DNA from: an uncultured Bartonella sp. | GTDB taxonomy: Bacteria; Pseudomonadota; Alphaproteobacteria; Rhizobiales; Rhizobiaceae | Direction of reading: 5' to 3' | DNA length: 64,000 nt | Assembly (NCBI RefSeq): GCF_945277285.1 | Contig: NZ_CALYPR010000001.1 | Coordinates: 496,001-560,000 of the forward strand | Part shown: positions 1 through 7,969 of the stretch, in pieces | Layout: each line of letters starts with the position of its first letter | Numbering within the stretch: the stretch's first letter is position 1 | The notes under the pieces: generated by a model | Told to the model about the DNA's origin: nothing | Seen by the model: the letters and a program-made list of their open reading frames with translations, nothing else | Databases searched by the model: none | Translations under genes and position numbers: made by a program

Positions 1-86
1 GTCATTATTGTTTATAGGTAAAACGCTCACCTGTATCAAGCTGACCATTTTAATGTCGATGACTATCTGTGGAGATTAAGACGAAC

Positions 87-797
87 ATGACAACAACGTT
101 CCAAAATGCTTTTCAAGCGTTGAGCGCTCCCGTATTCGCGCGGGTTTTTGTCGATTTCGATGGTACAATCGCCGACAATGATGTCACAGATGTTCTATTA
201 GAGCGTTTTGCTTCGTCCGAATGGAAAATAATTGAAAAAGAATGGCTTTCCGGCAAAATCGGTGCACGCGAATGTATGACCAAGCAGGTAGGACTTATCA
301 AAGCTTCCCCCGCAGAACTCACCAAATGTCTTGACGAAATGAAGATAGATCCGGCATTTCCCGATTTCATCCATATGCTGGGTGAACAAGGTATTGACGT
401 TGCCATTTTGAGTGATGGTCTTGATTACAGCATCCGGACCATTTTAAAACGCTATAGGATTGAAAACGTTAAAGTTTATGCAAATCGTCTGTTTTATGCC
501 GGTCATGACAGTTGGCAATTACAATTTCCTTACAAAAATGTGGCTTGCCCGGCCGGTAACTGCAAGTGCCGCCATTTTGCCAATATAAAAAATGGCTTTA
601 CCCTTTATATAGGTGATGGAACATCAGATTTCTGTGCTTCAGAAAAAGCCGATCTTGTTTTGGCCAAAGGACAACTTGCCCGTTATTGTGCAGCCTCAGG
701 AATCAACCATATCAAAGTCGATAATTTTACCAATATCATGCAGATCTGGCATAATTTGCAACGTCCAGAGAGAGCAAGGAAACGGGTGGCTCTATGA
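87..797 (+). CDS. HAD-superfamily phosphatase, MtnX-like
   Basis: Predicted cytoplasmic phosphatase of the HAD-IB/MtnX-like group, which hydrolyses small phosphorylated metabolites; the substrate cannot be read from the sequence. Visible motifs are the nucleophile loop VDFDGT near the N-terminus, the motif II segment ILSDGLDY near the middle, and the metal-binding loop IGDGTSDFCA near residue 180. I start at the ATG at 87, because GGAG lies about 12 bases upstream; a GTG at 69 has no visible ribosome site. It overlaps the next gene by four bases (ATGA), so it is the first visible member of a five-gene operon that probably begins upstream of the window. In an operon with a hydrolase, a transporter pair and an aminotransferase, a biosynthetic dephosphorylation step is more likely than methionine salvage. 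The family call is firm, the role is not. Confidence 0.8.
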   Translation: MTTTFQNAFQALSAPVFARVFVDFDGTIADNDVTDVLLERFASSEWKIIEKEWLSGKIGARECMTKQVGLIKASPAELTKCLDEMKIDPAFPDFIHMLGEQGIDVAILSDGLDYSIRTILKRYRIENVKVYANRLFYAGHDSWQLQFPYKNVACPAGNCKCRHFANIKNGFTLYIGDGTSDFCASEKADLVLAKGQLARYCAASGINHIKVDNFTNIMQIWHNLQRPERARKRVAL

Positions 798-1660
798 TTA
801 CCGATGTCAGCTTTTTCTATAAAGGAGGTCGAGCTGGCGTTCTTCTTATCCATGGTTTAACCGGAACACCGGTCGAAATGCAGATTTTGGGCAAGGGCCT
901 GTATAAACAGGGCTTTACTGTCTATGGTATGCAGCTTGCAGGCCATTGTGGCGATGAAAGTGATTTGTTGACAACAACATGGCATGATTGGTGTGACAGC
1001 GTCATACGCGCGGCAGACCGGCTTCTCGAACATGTTGACACACTTTTTGTTGGCGGACTTTCAATGGGGGCTGTATTAGCGTTGAAATACACGGCCGACC
1101 ACCCGGAAAATGTTAAAGGTGTTGGTGTTTATGGGCCAACATTCGTTTATGATGGCTGGTCGATACCTCACTATCTTCAACATTCGGTGTTTTTGCTGAA
1201 GTGGTTCAAAGCGCTTGGTATCTTTCAGAAGAGTGTATTTATCGAACGCCCGCCTTATGGATTGAAAGATGAACGCATTCGTAAAACCGTTTCTGAGAGC
1301 ATGCTTTCGGGCGACAGTGCCAAAGGCGGGCTTGCCGGAAACCCGTTGGGTTCGCTTGCTGAAATGCAGGAACTTGCAAAAGTGACCCGGGCGCAATTGC
1401 ATGACATTAAAGCGCCTTGCCTTATTATGCATTCCAAACATGATGACGTTGCCAATATTGAAACGAATTCCGGACTTGTCGCACGTTCGGTTTCTGGCCC
1501 TGTCAAAATGGTACCGCTGGAGAATAGCTATCATATGATAACGATCGACCGTGACCGCAAAAAAGTCATTCAGGAAAGTGCCGATTTCTTTGGTGCCTTA
1601 TGCGCCAAAGACCAATTGGTACCACCTCATATAAACCCGTTTATTCGCGAGATGGCTTGA
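794..1660 (+). CDS. alpha/beta-hydrolase (esterase/lipase-like)
   Basis: A 288-residue alpha/beta-hydrolase resembling small carboxylesterases and monoacylglycerol lipases. The oxyanion-side motif LLIHGLTGTP is near residue 20, the nucleophile elbow GLSMGA near residue 94, the acidic residue probably in HSKHDD near residue 215, and the catalytic histidine in NSYHMIT near residue 245, so the triad looks complete. There is no signal peptide, so it should act in the cytoplasm. The start overlaps the stop of the preceding phosphatase gene by four bases, and the next gene follows after two bases. It may release or transfer an acyl group in the pathway encoded by this operon; the substrate is unknown. 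Confidence 0.82.
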   Translation: MITDVSFFYKGGRAGVLLIHGLTGTPVEMQILGKGLYKQGFTVYGMQLAGHCGDESDLLTTTWHDWCDSVIRAADRLLEHVDTLFVGGLSMGAVLALKYTADHPENVKGVGVYGPTFVYDGWSIPHYLQHSVFLLKWFKALGIFQKSVFIERPPYGLKDERIRKTVSESMLSGDSAKGGLAGNPLGSLAEMQELAKVTRAQLHDIKAPCLIMHSKHDDVANIETNSGLVARSVSGPVKMVPLENSYHMITIDRDRKKVIQESADFFGALCAKDQLVPPHINPFIREMA

Positions 1661-1662
1661 CC

Positions 1663-2031
1663 ATGAGTTGGCTGATTTTTTTAGTATGGTTTGGCAATAT
1701 TGTCTGTGACACTGTTGGACAACTTGCATTTAAAGGTGCCGCCACCGAGCCGGATGAAGAAAACAAACCGGACTCGCTTTTCCATTATTGGATGGCACTT
1801 TTGCGCCAACCATTATTGTGGCTCGGCATTATCGCCTATGTGGCTGAATTTTTATTGTGGATGGCATTTTTGACTCTGGTGCCACTTTCAGAAGGCATTT
1901 TATTAGGGTCAATCAATATCATTGTTATCATGGTATTGGGACGTTTGTTCTTCGACGAGAAACTGACATCCATGCGTGTTCTTGGCATCAGCTTTGTTGC
2001 TATTGGCGTTGCTATTGTGGGAGCTTTTTGA
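1663..2031 (+). CDS. Small EamA/SMR-type membrane transporter subunit 1
   Basis: A 122-residue, very hydrophobic protein with about four membrane helices: residues 2-20, then three more after a short polar loop rich in Asp and Glu around residues 28-36. It resembles half-size drug/metabolite transporter subunits such as the SMR proteins and the ArnE/ArnF pair, which work as heterodimers in the inner membrane and flip lipid-linked amino sugars in Arn systems. The ATG at 1663 follows the previous stop by two bases, and the final TGA shares its last base with the next ATG. Side-by-side placement with a homologous partner strongly suggests an obligate heterodimer. With an aminotransferase next door, an amino-modified lipid or metabolite is a reasonable but unproven cargo. 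Confidence 0.72.
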   Translation: MSWLIFLVWFGNIVCDTVGQLAFKGAATEPDEENKPDSLFHYWMALLRQPLLWLGIIAYVAEFLLWMAFLTLVPLSEGILLGSINIIVIMVLGRLFFDEKLTSMRVLGISFVAIGVAIVGAF

Positions 2032-2432
2032 TGCGTCGCTTCTATATATTGGGTTTTTTCTTTCTGATGATGTTCGACACACTTGGACAAATCAGTTTCA
2101 AGCTGTCGGCAACGGCTGCCGAACCACTCGAGGCAAGCCTTGATTGGCTGTCGCGTATCTTTTCCCACCCGTTTGTCTATTTTGCTATTCTTGGTTACAT
2201 CGGGGCGTTTTTCACCTGGATGACACTGCTCAGACGTGCTCCCGTCGGGCCGGCTTTTGCCGCTTCGCATCTTGAAGTGGTTACAGTGATGATTGCTTCC
2301 GTTCTGGTTTTTGGCGAAACAATTTCATTTGCCCATTTTGCCGGTGCATTGTTTATTGTGGCCGGAATTGTCTGTCTGGCTTTTGCCGAACGTGATGTTA
2401 TCAACAAAGACAAAGAACAGTCTGCACAATGA
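2031..2432 (+). CDS. Small EamA/SMR-type membrane transporter subunit 2
   Basis: A 133-residue membrane protein paired with the preceding subunit. It shares the N-terminal pattern of a hydrophobic stretch followed by DTLGQISFK (DTVGQLAFK in the partner), so the two are paralogues. About four helices are visible, and the C-terminus is a short charged tail. The start ATG shares one base with the previous stop (TGATG), and the gene overlaps the aminotransferase gene by four bases. Such pairs form dual-topology or heterodimeric exporters or flippases in the inner membrane. ArnF-like function is one possibility; export of the finished product of this operon is another. Confidence 0.72.
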   Translation: MRRFYILGFFFLMMFDTLGQISFKLSATAAEPLEASLDWLSRIFSHPFVYFAILGYIGAFFTWMTLLRRAPVGPAFAASHLEVVTVMIASVLVFGETISFAHFAGALFIVAGIVCLAFAERDVINKDKEQSAQ

Positions 2433-3640
2433 AAAAATGGAGCGAGATTCCACCAACAGCTGGTCTCCCCATGCTTTGGCAAGACTGGTTGCCAACAACA
2501 AAAAAACTTTGTTCCACTTTGAGCGAACTTTTAGATTTGCCGGAATTGCTGCTTGAATGCTCTGGCACAGCCTCGCTTATTATTGCGCTTAAAACTTTGG
2601 CCGGTATGCCTGAAAACGAAGGGAGGAATGAAGTTATAATACCTGCCTATAATTGCCCGCTCGTTGTACTTGCCATTGCCCATTGCAATTTGAAAGTTAA
2701 ACTTTGCGACATTCAACACGATCATTTCGATTTTGATTTTGATTGTCTTGAAAAACTTCTTGACGAAAAGACTCTGGCGGTAATCCCCACACATATTGGT
2801 GGCCAATTGGCAGACGTTGAAAAATGCACAAAAATGGCCAAACAACATGGCATCTTTGTCATCGAAGACGGTGCACAGGCTCTTGGTTCATCAGCCGGCA
2901 AAATCGGCGATATCGTTTTTTTCAGTCTTGCTGTTGGTAAAGGGCTTACACTTTTTGAAGGTGGCCTGTTAACCGCTCGTGACGAAAATCTTCGCACTGC
3001 ATTGAAAAACACCCATAAGAGAATTGTCAAATCGCATTTTTTCTTTGAACTCAGACGTGTTATCGAACTTTTTGGATATTTTATTGCCTATCGACCAAAG
3101 CTCCTGCCGGTTTTTTATGGCCTACCAAGACGGAAAGAACTTAAAAAAGGCAACATAGAAGAAGCTGTCGGAGATGTGTTTGATAGCGACATTCCTATCC
3201 ATAAAGTAAGTCATTTCCGAATGGGAAGAGGTGCAAATGAAGTGCGCCGCTTGCAAACGTTTCTGGACGAAACAACAAAACAAGCCCAGCCGCGCATTAA
3301 AAAACTTGAAAGCATTCATTCACTCAAAGTTATAAAGGGTCGAGAGGGACAAAAATCCATCTGGCCGTTTATCACCGTGATGATGAAGGACGAAAAAAGC
3401 CGCGATCGTGCCCTGCAAACTTTGTGGCCCTCACCTTATGGCGTAACACGTTTATTTGTCCATTCGCTCGGACAATATGATTATCTACGTCCTTATTTGG
3501 GCGATGATTTTTATACTCCCAATGCCGATGATTTTGCCGCGAGAATGCTGACAATATCAAACAGCCTTTGGCTTGATGATGACATGTTTGACAAAATTTT
3601 GGTGACACTGGAAAAATCCATATCAAATAATAAATATTAG
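2429..3640 (+). CDS. DegT/DnrJ/EryC1/StrS-family PLP aminotransferase
   Basis: A 403-residue PLP-dependent enzyme of the sugar-aminotransferase (DegT/DnrJ/EryC1/StrS) fold. Visible marks are the N-terminal substrate and cofactor segment CSGTASLIIALK, the conserved PAYNCPLVV strand, the PLP ring-stacking region IPTHIGGQLADV, the cofactor-binding aspartate in VIEDGAQALG, and the Schiff-base lysine in AVGKGLTLFEGG. Relatives transfer an amino group from glutamate to a keto-sugar or other ketone on the way to amino sugars or secondary metabolites. It is the last gene of the operon, and its start overlaps the upstream transporter gene by four bases. The substrate is unknown. Sugar nucleotide is the default guess, but no sugar-nucleotide dehydratase is visible nearby. 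Confidence 0.8.
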   Translation: MKKWSEIPPTAGLPMLWQDWLPTTKKLCSTLSELLDLPELLLECSGTASLIIALKTLAGMPENEGRNEVIIPAYNCPLVVLAIAHCNLKVKLCDIQHDHFDFDFDCLEKLLDEKTLAVIPTHIGGQLADVEKCTKMAKQHGIFVIEDGAQALGSSAGKIGDIVFFSLAVGKGLTLFEGGLLTARDENLRTALKNTHKRIVKSHFFFELRRVIELFGYFIAYRPKLLPVFYGLPRRKELKKGNIEEAVGDVFDSDIPIHKVSHFRMGRGANEVRRLQTFLDETTKQAQPRIKKLESIHSLKVIKGREGQKSIWPFITVMMKDEKSRDRALQTLWPSPYGVTRLFVHSLGQYDYLRPYLGDDFYTPNADDFAARMLTISNSLWLDDDMFDKILVTLEKSISNNKY

Positions 3641-4030
3641 GTGCTATATAATTTTAGACTAGTATAGATAAAAACATTTAAAATATAGCAATCTATATAA
3701 TATTTAAAATTATATATCTTCTTATTTTTATATTATCAATGAATTTTTATAGAGCAATGTTGCCAGTTTTTCTGCATAAATTTTTTGAAAAAAATTTAGA
3801 CTGTTGAAAGCCCCTTGGTTTATCTCTTAATATTTACTGTGGCCTCACAAGCCTTGATAGCAGCAATGTCTTCGGCATTCTCTATCAATCAGAACAGTTT
3901 TCGCAATAGATTGTTGTTTCTATTTTATTTACAAGACAGATGGATATGCTATCGCCAATCTTGTCTTGTTTAGCACTTCACTCTTTCAGGTTTAAAAATT
4001 GCAGCTCTTTTTAAATCCTTACTTCAAACA
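3641..4030. other. AT-rich intergenic region without a gene
   Basis: No convincing reading frame with a ribosome site is present. One weak hairpin is visible: ACAAGAC at 3931-3937 pairs with GTCTTGT at 3963-3969, followed by a short T-rich stretch. It could end transcription of the upstream operon. Confidence 0.5.
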
Positions 4031-4063
4031 AAAAAGCCCGTCTTATTAAGCAACGGGCTTTTT
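4031..4063. terminator. Bidirectional rho-independent terminator
   Basis: AAAAAGCCCG at 4031-4040 pairs with CGGGCTTTTT at 4054-4063, with an extra T-A pair closing the loop. The A-run and T-run on the two sides make it usable in both directions. It lies between the converging aminotransferase (+) and DUF2255 (-) genes. Confidence 0.85.
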
Positions 4064-4130
4064 AATATAATTGGTTTATAAGACCTGATTCAATTCTCTG
4101 TAGCTTGGCAACCGGGTGACCTAAAAGACC

Positions 4131-4505
4131 TCACACCTTTTTAATTCTAATAGTTGCAGCTTTAGCGCGTGCAGTGATCATCGGCCCCACATAGGGACTT
4201 GGATCATATTTTTTATGATAAGCCGCGTCAATTTTATCAAGCAATGCCGGTTCTTTGACCGCTTCAAAATTGACAGATATAGTCTTGCCGGCAGCAATGA
4301 TTTTTCCGCTTTTTTGTCTGATTGCTGCCTGATACCAGCAGGAAGCTGTACCGCTATAGGCACGGACATAAAGTCCATCATCAACAACCACTTCCCATAT
4401 CCATGTTGGTGTACCTGTTGTTGTTAAATCTTCATGGAACGGAGCTATTTTAAGATCATCTGCCTTATCAATCGCCTCAAGTTCTTGTATTGTCCAATCA
4501 GTCAT
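4131..4505 (-). CDS. DUF2255 family protein
   Basis: A 124-residue soluble protein that I recognise as DUF2255, from the N-terminal pattern DDLKIAPF, the central GTPTWIWEVVVDDGLYVRAY and SCWYQAA segments, and the C-terminal YVGPMITARAKAATIRI. The family has no proven function; its fold is thought to resemble flavin-binding split barrels. The start is supported by AAGGAAA about eight bases upstream. It lies downstream of, and on the same strand as, the Tat-enzyme operon with a 40-base gap, so co-transcription is possible. A redox or detoxification link with those enzymes would be inference only. Confidence 0.8.
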   Translation of the reverse strand: MTDWTIQELEAIDKADDLKIAPFHEDLTTTGTPTWIWEVVVDDGLYVRAYSGTASCWYQAAIRQKSGKIIAAGKTISVNFEAVKEPALLDKIDAAYHKKYDPSPYVGPMITARAKAATIRIKKV

Positions 4506-4545
4506 CGTCTATTTCCTTTAAAAATGGGAAAACTTTTGGCGCTAA

Positions 4546-5283
4546 TTAGCCTTTCAAAAATATTTCGAGCACTTCGGCTGCGCGTTTACCAATTTCCGGA
4601 CTGACCTTTGTCGTGAGAATAGCAACAATCTCTTGTAAATCTTCCTTTGCAAGACCGGTATTCATTCCCATCTGGTAATGCGATTGCAATTGCGACTGTG
4701 CACCTTGAAGTGACGCAAGCATAGCTATTGTTGCAACTTCCCGTGTTTTATAATCAAGATTGTCACGTATAAAAATATCGCCGAACAGGTGGCTTTTTAA
4801 AAACCTGTCAATGGCTGGAGCAAAATCGAACAGCGGTCCGGCCACCGGCTTTCCAACCAGTTTGGTCTGGATTTCCGTGCCTATTTCCAGCATTGATTTA
4901 TCAGTGGGAACGGGAGATGCATCTTTTCCGGCAACATCGTTTTTACCTGCGGATTTTCTTTCTTTCACAACCTCCATCAAGGCTGAAAGTGCATTGAGGC
5001 TTCTTGGAAAACCAGCATAAGCATAGGTTTGCACAAGTACTTCTTTGATTGCGTTTATTGTTACCTTCTGATCAAGACCATCATTTAATGCTTTTTTCAG
5101 CGGGTTAATAGCACCTTCTGCAGCAAATGCGGCAATTGGCACCAATGCTTTTTGTATATCTGTCAACATGGTTTTTTCCTGTGATTGTGCAAAAACAGTG
5201 TGTGTAAAATAATGCAATGCCCCAATAAAAATGAGGCCTCTTTTCATAAATTGTCTTCGATGCAAGAGGCCTGATATTGTCAT
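4546..5283 (-). CDS. Tat-exported carboxymuconolactone decarboxylase-like protein
   Basis: A 245-residue protein with two CMD-like helical domains, roughly residues 45-115 and 165-240. The family includes gamma-carboxymuconolactone decarboxylase and AhpD peroxidases. The AhpD-type CxxC/CxxH redox motif is absent: the first domain has AYAGFPRS and the second GAQSQLQSHY, so a thiol peroxidase role is unlikely. The N-terminus carries a twin-arginine motif (HRRQFMKRG) followed by a hydrophobic stretch ending FAQ, which indicates Tat export. The start at 5283 overlaps the upstream dehydrogenase stop by four bases and preserves the twin arginines. A later ATG at 5247 would remove them, so I reject it. 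Export together with the alcohol dehydrogenase suggests joint work on a periplasmic substrate. Confidence 0.78.
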   Translation of the reverse strand: MTISGLLHRRQFMKRGLIFIGALHYFTHTVFAQSQEKTMLTDIQKALVPIAAFAAEGAINPLKKALNDGLDQKVTINAIKEVLVQTYAYAGFPRSLNALSALMEVVKERKSAGKNDVAGKDASPVPTDKSMLEIGTEIQTKLVGKPVAGPLFDFAPAIDRFLKSHLFGDIFIRDNLDYKTREVATIAMLASLQGAQSQLQSHYQMGMNTGLAKEDLQEIVAILTTKVSPEIGKRAAEVLEIFLKG

Positions 5284-6497
5284 GCCGCTTTTCCTGAAGC
5301 AAAGTCGATGACAAAGCGATAACGAACATCTTTGGCCATGACACGTTCATAGGCACGGTCAATCTCGCTAGGTTTTATCAGTTCAATATCGGCTTCGATA
5401 TGGCGTGCCGCACAATAATCAATAACTTCCTGTGTCTCGGCGATACCGCCAATCATCGAACCAGCCAGACTTTTGCGACCAAAGCCATTTGCCATACCAC
5501 TTAAATCGCCGGTCACTTCGCCAAGTGCCCCGACATTGACAAGTGTTGCGTCTAGTTTCAGCAAATTCATAAATGGTTGCATGGGATAGGAAACTGGCAC
5601 AGTGGAGATCATTAAATCAAAGCTATTGGCAAGACGTTCAAAAGCCTGTTTATCACTCCATAAAAAGGCATCTTTAGCTCCCAATCGTTTGGCATCGGCA
5701 ATTTTTTCTTTTGTCGTTGTAAAAACTGTCACATCGGCACGCATAGAATGGGCAAGTTTCAATGCCATATGGCCGAGCCCACCAAGGCCGACAACCGCAA
5801 ATTTCTGGTTTTTCTCAAGATTCCAGTGCCGCATGGGTGAAAAAGTTGTGACACCTGCACAAAGCAATGGCGCATAAGCAGCAAGATGAACCCGAGGGGG
5901 AATCCGGATAACAAAACGTTCGTTGACAACGATACGCTCACTATAGCCGCCAAACGTAAAACCACCACTAATCTTGTCGGGTGAATCATAGGTAAAAGTA
6001 GTGCCGTTCAAACAATTCTGCTCACGTTCATCAAGACAATTTTCGCAAGTCCCGCATGAATCAACCATGCAACCAACACCGCCGATATCACCTACTTTAA
6101 ATTTGGTAACGTCTGCGCCAACCGCAATCACACGGCCGATGATTTCATGGCCGGGAACCACCGGATAATGTGTTGCGCCCCAATCCGAATGCACAGTGTG
6201 AATATCGGAATGGCAAATGCCGACATAAAGAATATCAAGAAGGATGTCTTGTTTGCCAAGCGCGCGCCTTACAATGGTTATCGGGGAAAAACCGGAAGTT
6301 TTGCTTTTTGCGGCATAAGCGCGGGTTTCGAAAGGTTCTTTTCCAACAGAAGAGTCCGACTGCGCCTGACTATTATTGCTACCTGCCCCTATCATAGCGC
6401 CGGCTGCAAGCACCGTTGCCCCGCTTGTTTTCAAAAATTCCCGCCGCGGCAAGGGGGAATGTTTTTGTTCATTCAAATTTCCACATGCATCACACAT
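5280..6497 (-). CDS. Tat-exported zinc-dependent NAD(P) alcohol dehydrogenase
   Basis: A 405-residue medium-chain dehydrogenase of the cinnamyl-alcohol/YahK type. Catalytic zinc ligands are visible in GICHSDIH and PGHEIIG; the structural zinc lobe is DSCGTCENCLDEREQNC; the nucleotide-binding GLGGLG follows a hydrophobic strand near residue 230. The first 45 residues are an added twin-arginine leader (PRREFLKTSG, then an Ala/Gly-rich hydrophobic core and a likely AQA cleavage site), so the enzyme should fold with its cofactor and be exported to the periplasm. It is the first gene of an operon with the CMD-like gene and is divergent from a LysR gene that probably controls it. Aldehyde or alcohol interconversion is expected; the natural substrate is not apparent. 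Confidence 0.85.
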   Translation of the reverse strand: MCDACGNLNEQKHSPLPRREFLKTSGATVLAAGAMIGAGSNNSQAQSDSSVGKEPFETRAYAAKSKTSGFSPITIVRRALGKQDILLDILYVGICHSDIHTVHSDWGATHYPVVPGHEIIGRVIAVGADVTKFKVGDIGGVGCMVDSCGTCENCLDEREQNCLNGTTFTYDSPDKISGGFTFGGYSERIVVNERFVIRIPPRVHLAAYAPLLCAGVTTFSPMRHWNLEKNQKFAVVGLGGLGHMALKLAHSMRADVTVFTTTKEKIADAKRLGAKDAFLWSDKQAFERLANSFDLMISTVPVSYPMQPFMNLLKLDATLVNVGALGEVTGDLSGMANGFGRKSLAGSMIGGIAETQEVIDYCAARHIEADIELIKPSEIDRAYERVMAKDVRYRFVIDFASGKAA

Positions 6498-6716
6498 TCA
6501 TTTTATCTCCCTGGCCAATGATTTGCGAAATTAACATTTCAATCGCCCATAAATAGTCTGTTTTACTGTAAAAAAGCTTTTTCTAAAGTCGATCAGCAAA
6601 AGCGGAATGGCATTCAACGCTCGTCAGAGTCAATTTTGGACAACGCCTTTTCACGTTACTGCACCTATTAAACAGCCACCCTCATATTAAAGATAATAGC
6701 TATATTTTTGCATGTC

Positions 6717-6737
6717 TTTATGAATTTAATTCATAAA
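6717..6737. promoter_or_regulatory. Perfect 21-bp palindrome, probable LysR operator
   Basis: TTTATGAATT and AATTCATAAA flank a single central T. The inner part fits the LysR box pattern T-N11-A. It lies between the divergent dehydrogenase and LysR genes, about 50 bases upstream of the LysR start, just before a TATAAT-like -10 at 6747-6752. Binding there could repress lysR and activate the dehydrogenase operon. Confidence 0.65.
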
Positions 6738-6786
6738 TAAACGTGCTATAATAGATTTTTATGGCGGAAAAAATTTCAGGATAGTT

Positions 6787-7680
6787 ATGCTACGAGAAAA
6801 TATCCATGATCTTATGTCCTTTTTTGTGGTGGCCCGAGAAAAAAGTTTCACGCGCGCGGCAAGCCAGTTAGGGGTTTCACAATCTGCTCTTAGCCATGCT
6901 ATGCGCGGGCTTGAAGAGCGGCTGGGACTTCGCCTTCTCACACGCACAACGCGCAATGTCTCGACTACAGCGGCCGGAGAACGTCTGATTGAAGAAATTG
7001 GCCCCCTTATCGAGACAATGGATGAGAAGCTTGATCTGATCAGCAATACGGCGGACGAACCGAAAGGAAAAATCCGCATTACTACCGTTGACTATCCAGC
7101 TTCCCATATTTTATGGCCAAAGCTGCGTCCTTTTTTAAAAAAATACCCAAAGATCGAAGTAGAAATCAGCATTAATTATGGTTTGACTGATATTATCGAA
7201 GAACGCTTCGATGCCGGCATTCGCTTAGGTGAACATTTGGCCAAAGATATGATTGCCTTGCCAATCGGACCAAGCATGAGAATGGCCATTGTCGGCGCGC
7301 CGTCCTATTTTGAAAACCGCCCAAAGCCAGAAACGCTTCATGATCTCACAAATCATAATTGCATCAATCTCAGGGTGCCGACTTCTGGTGGACTCTACCC
7401 ATGGGAACTTGATGACGAAAATGGAGAAGTGAAAGTGCGCCCGAAAGGACAACTCATTTTCAATACTTATCCCCATATTCTTGAAGCGGTTCTCGATGGT
7501 TTTGGTCTTGCCTATATTCCTGAAGGTGAAGTTGCGCAATTTATTAAAGAAAAAAAGCTCGTCCGTGTGCTTGAAAAATACTGTCTGCCCTTCCCCGGCT
7601 ATTATCTTTATTATCCAAACCGCCGCCACCACCCCGTTGCGTTTCAACTTTTCATTGATGCGTTGCGCCAACATGTTTGA
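6787..7680 (+). CDS. LysR-family transcriptional regulator
   Basis: A 297-residue LysR-type regulator. The N-terminal winged helix-turn-helix covers about residues 5-65 (FTRAASQLGVSQSALSHAMRGLE), and a periplasmic-binding-protein-like effector domain covers about residues 90-295. The subgroup resembles the many LysR proteins that control oxidoreductase genes. It is divergent from the Tat alcohol dehydrogenase operon, and a perfect palindrome sits in the shared 289-base intergenic region, so local control of that operon and autoregulation are likely. The ATG at 6787 is preceded by AGGATAG. The effector is unknown. Confidence 0.88.
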   Translation: MLRENIHDLMSFFVVAREKSFTRAASQLGVSQSALSHAMRGLEERLGLRLLTRTTRNVSTTAAGERLIEEIGPLIETMDEKLDLISNTADEPKGKIRITTVDYPASHILWPKLRPFLKKYPKIEVEISINYGLTDIIEERFDAGIRLGEHLAKDMIALPIGPSMRMAIVGAPSYFENRPKPETLHDLTNHNCINLRVPTSGGLYPWELDDENGEVKVRPKGQLIFNTYPHILEAVLDGFGLAYIPEGEVAQFIKEKKLVRVLEKYCLPFPGYYLYYPNRRHHPVAFQLFIDALRQHV

Positions 7681-7969
7681 CTATCGCTGTTTTTAACAAA
7701 ACAAAATCGGCTGTTTTTTCAAATTGGTGGTTCTATCCTTTTTTAAGGTGTGAATTTTCACGTTTTAATTGCCAGATTCTTTATATTATTTTTGGAGTTC
7801 TCAATTTATCAAAAAACAAAAATTTGATGGGCTCTATGCTTTGTTTCACGTTTTTTGCAAAGAAATAAAACGAACGCTCATTCCAAGTTCTCGAAAGTTC
7901 TTGTAGAAGGATGATTAACGGCCAGATTTGACAAGGGTAGATAACCCCGTTTTTCAGGAACCACAAGCA
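7681..7969. other. Intergenic region upstream of the thiamine-precursor importer
   Basis: About 290 AT-rich bases with no gene. I looked for a TPP riboswitch (CTGAGA and ACCTGATC-type blocks), which often precedes such importers, and found neither block. An AGGAA at 7956-7960 is the ribosome site for the ATPase gene. Confidence 0.5.

Noticed and set aside
69-86. GTG at 69 as start of the first phosphatase gene
   Set aside because: No ribosome site before it; GGAG is placed correctly for the ATG at 87.
7681-7969. TPP riboswitch before thiZXY
   Set aside because: The conserved CTGAGA and ACCTGATC-type blocks are not present.
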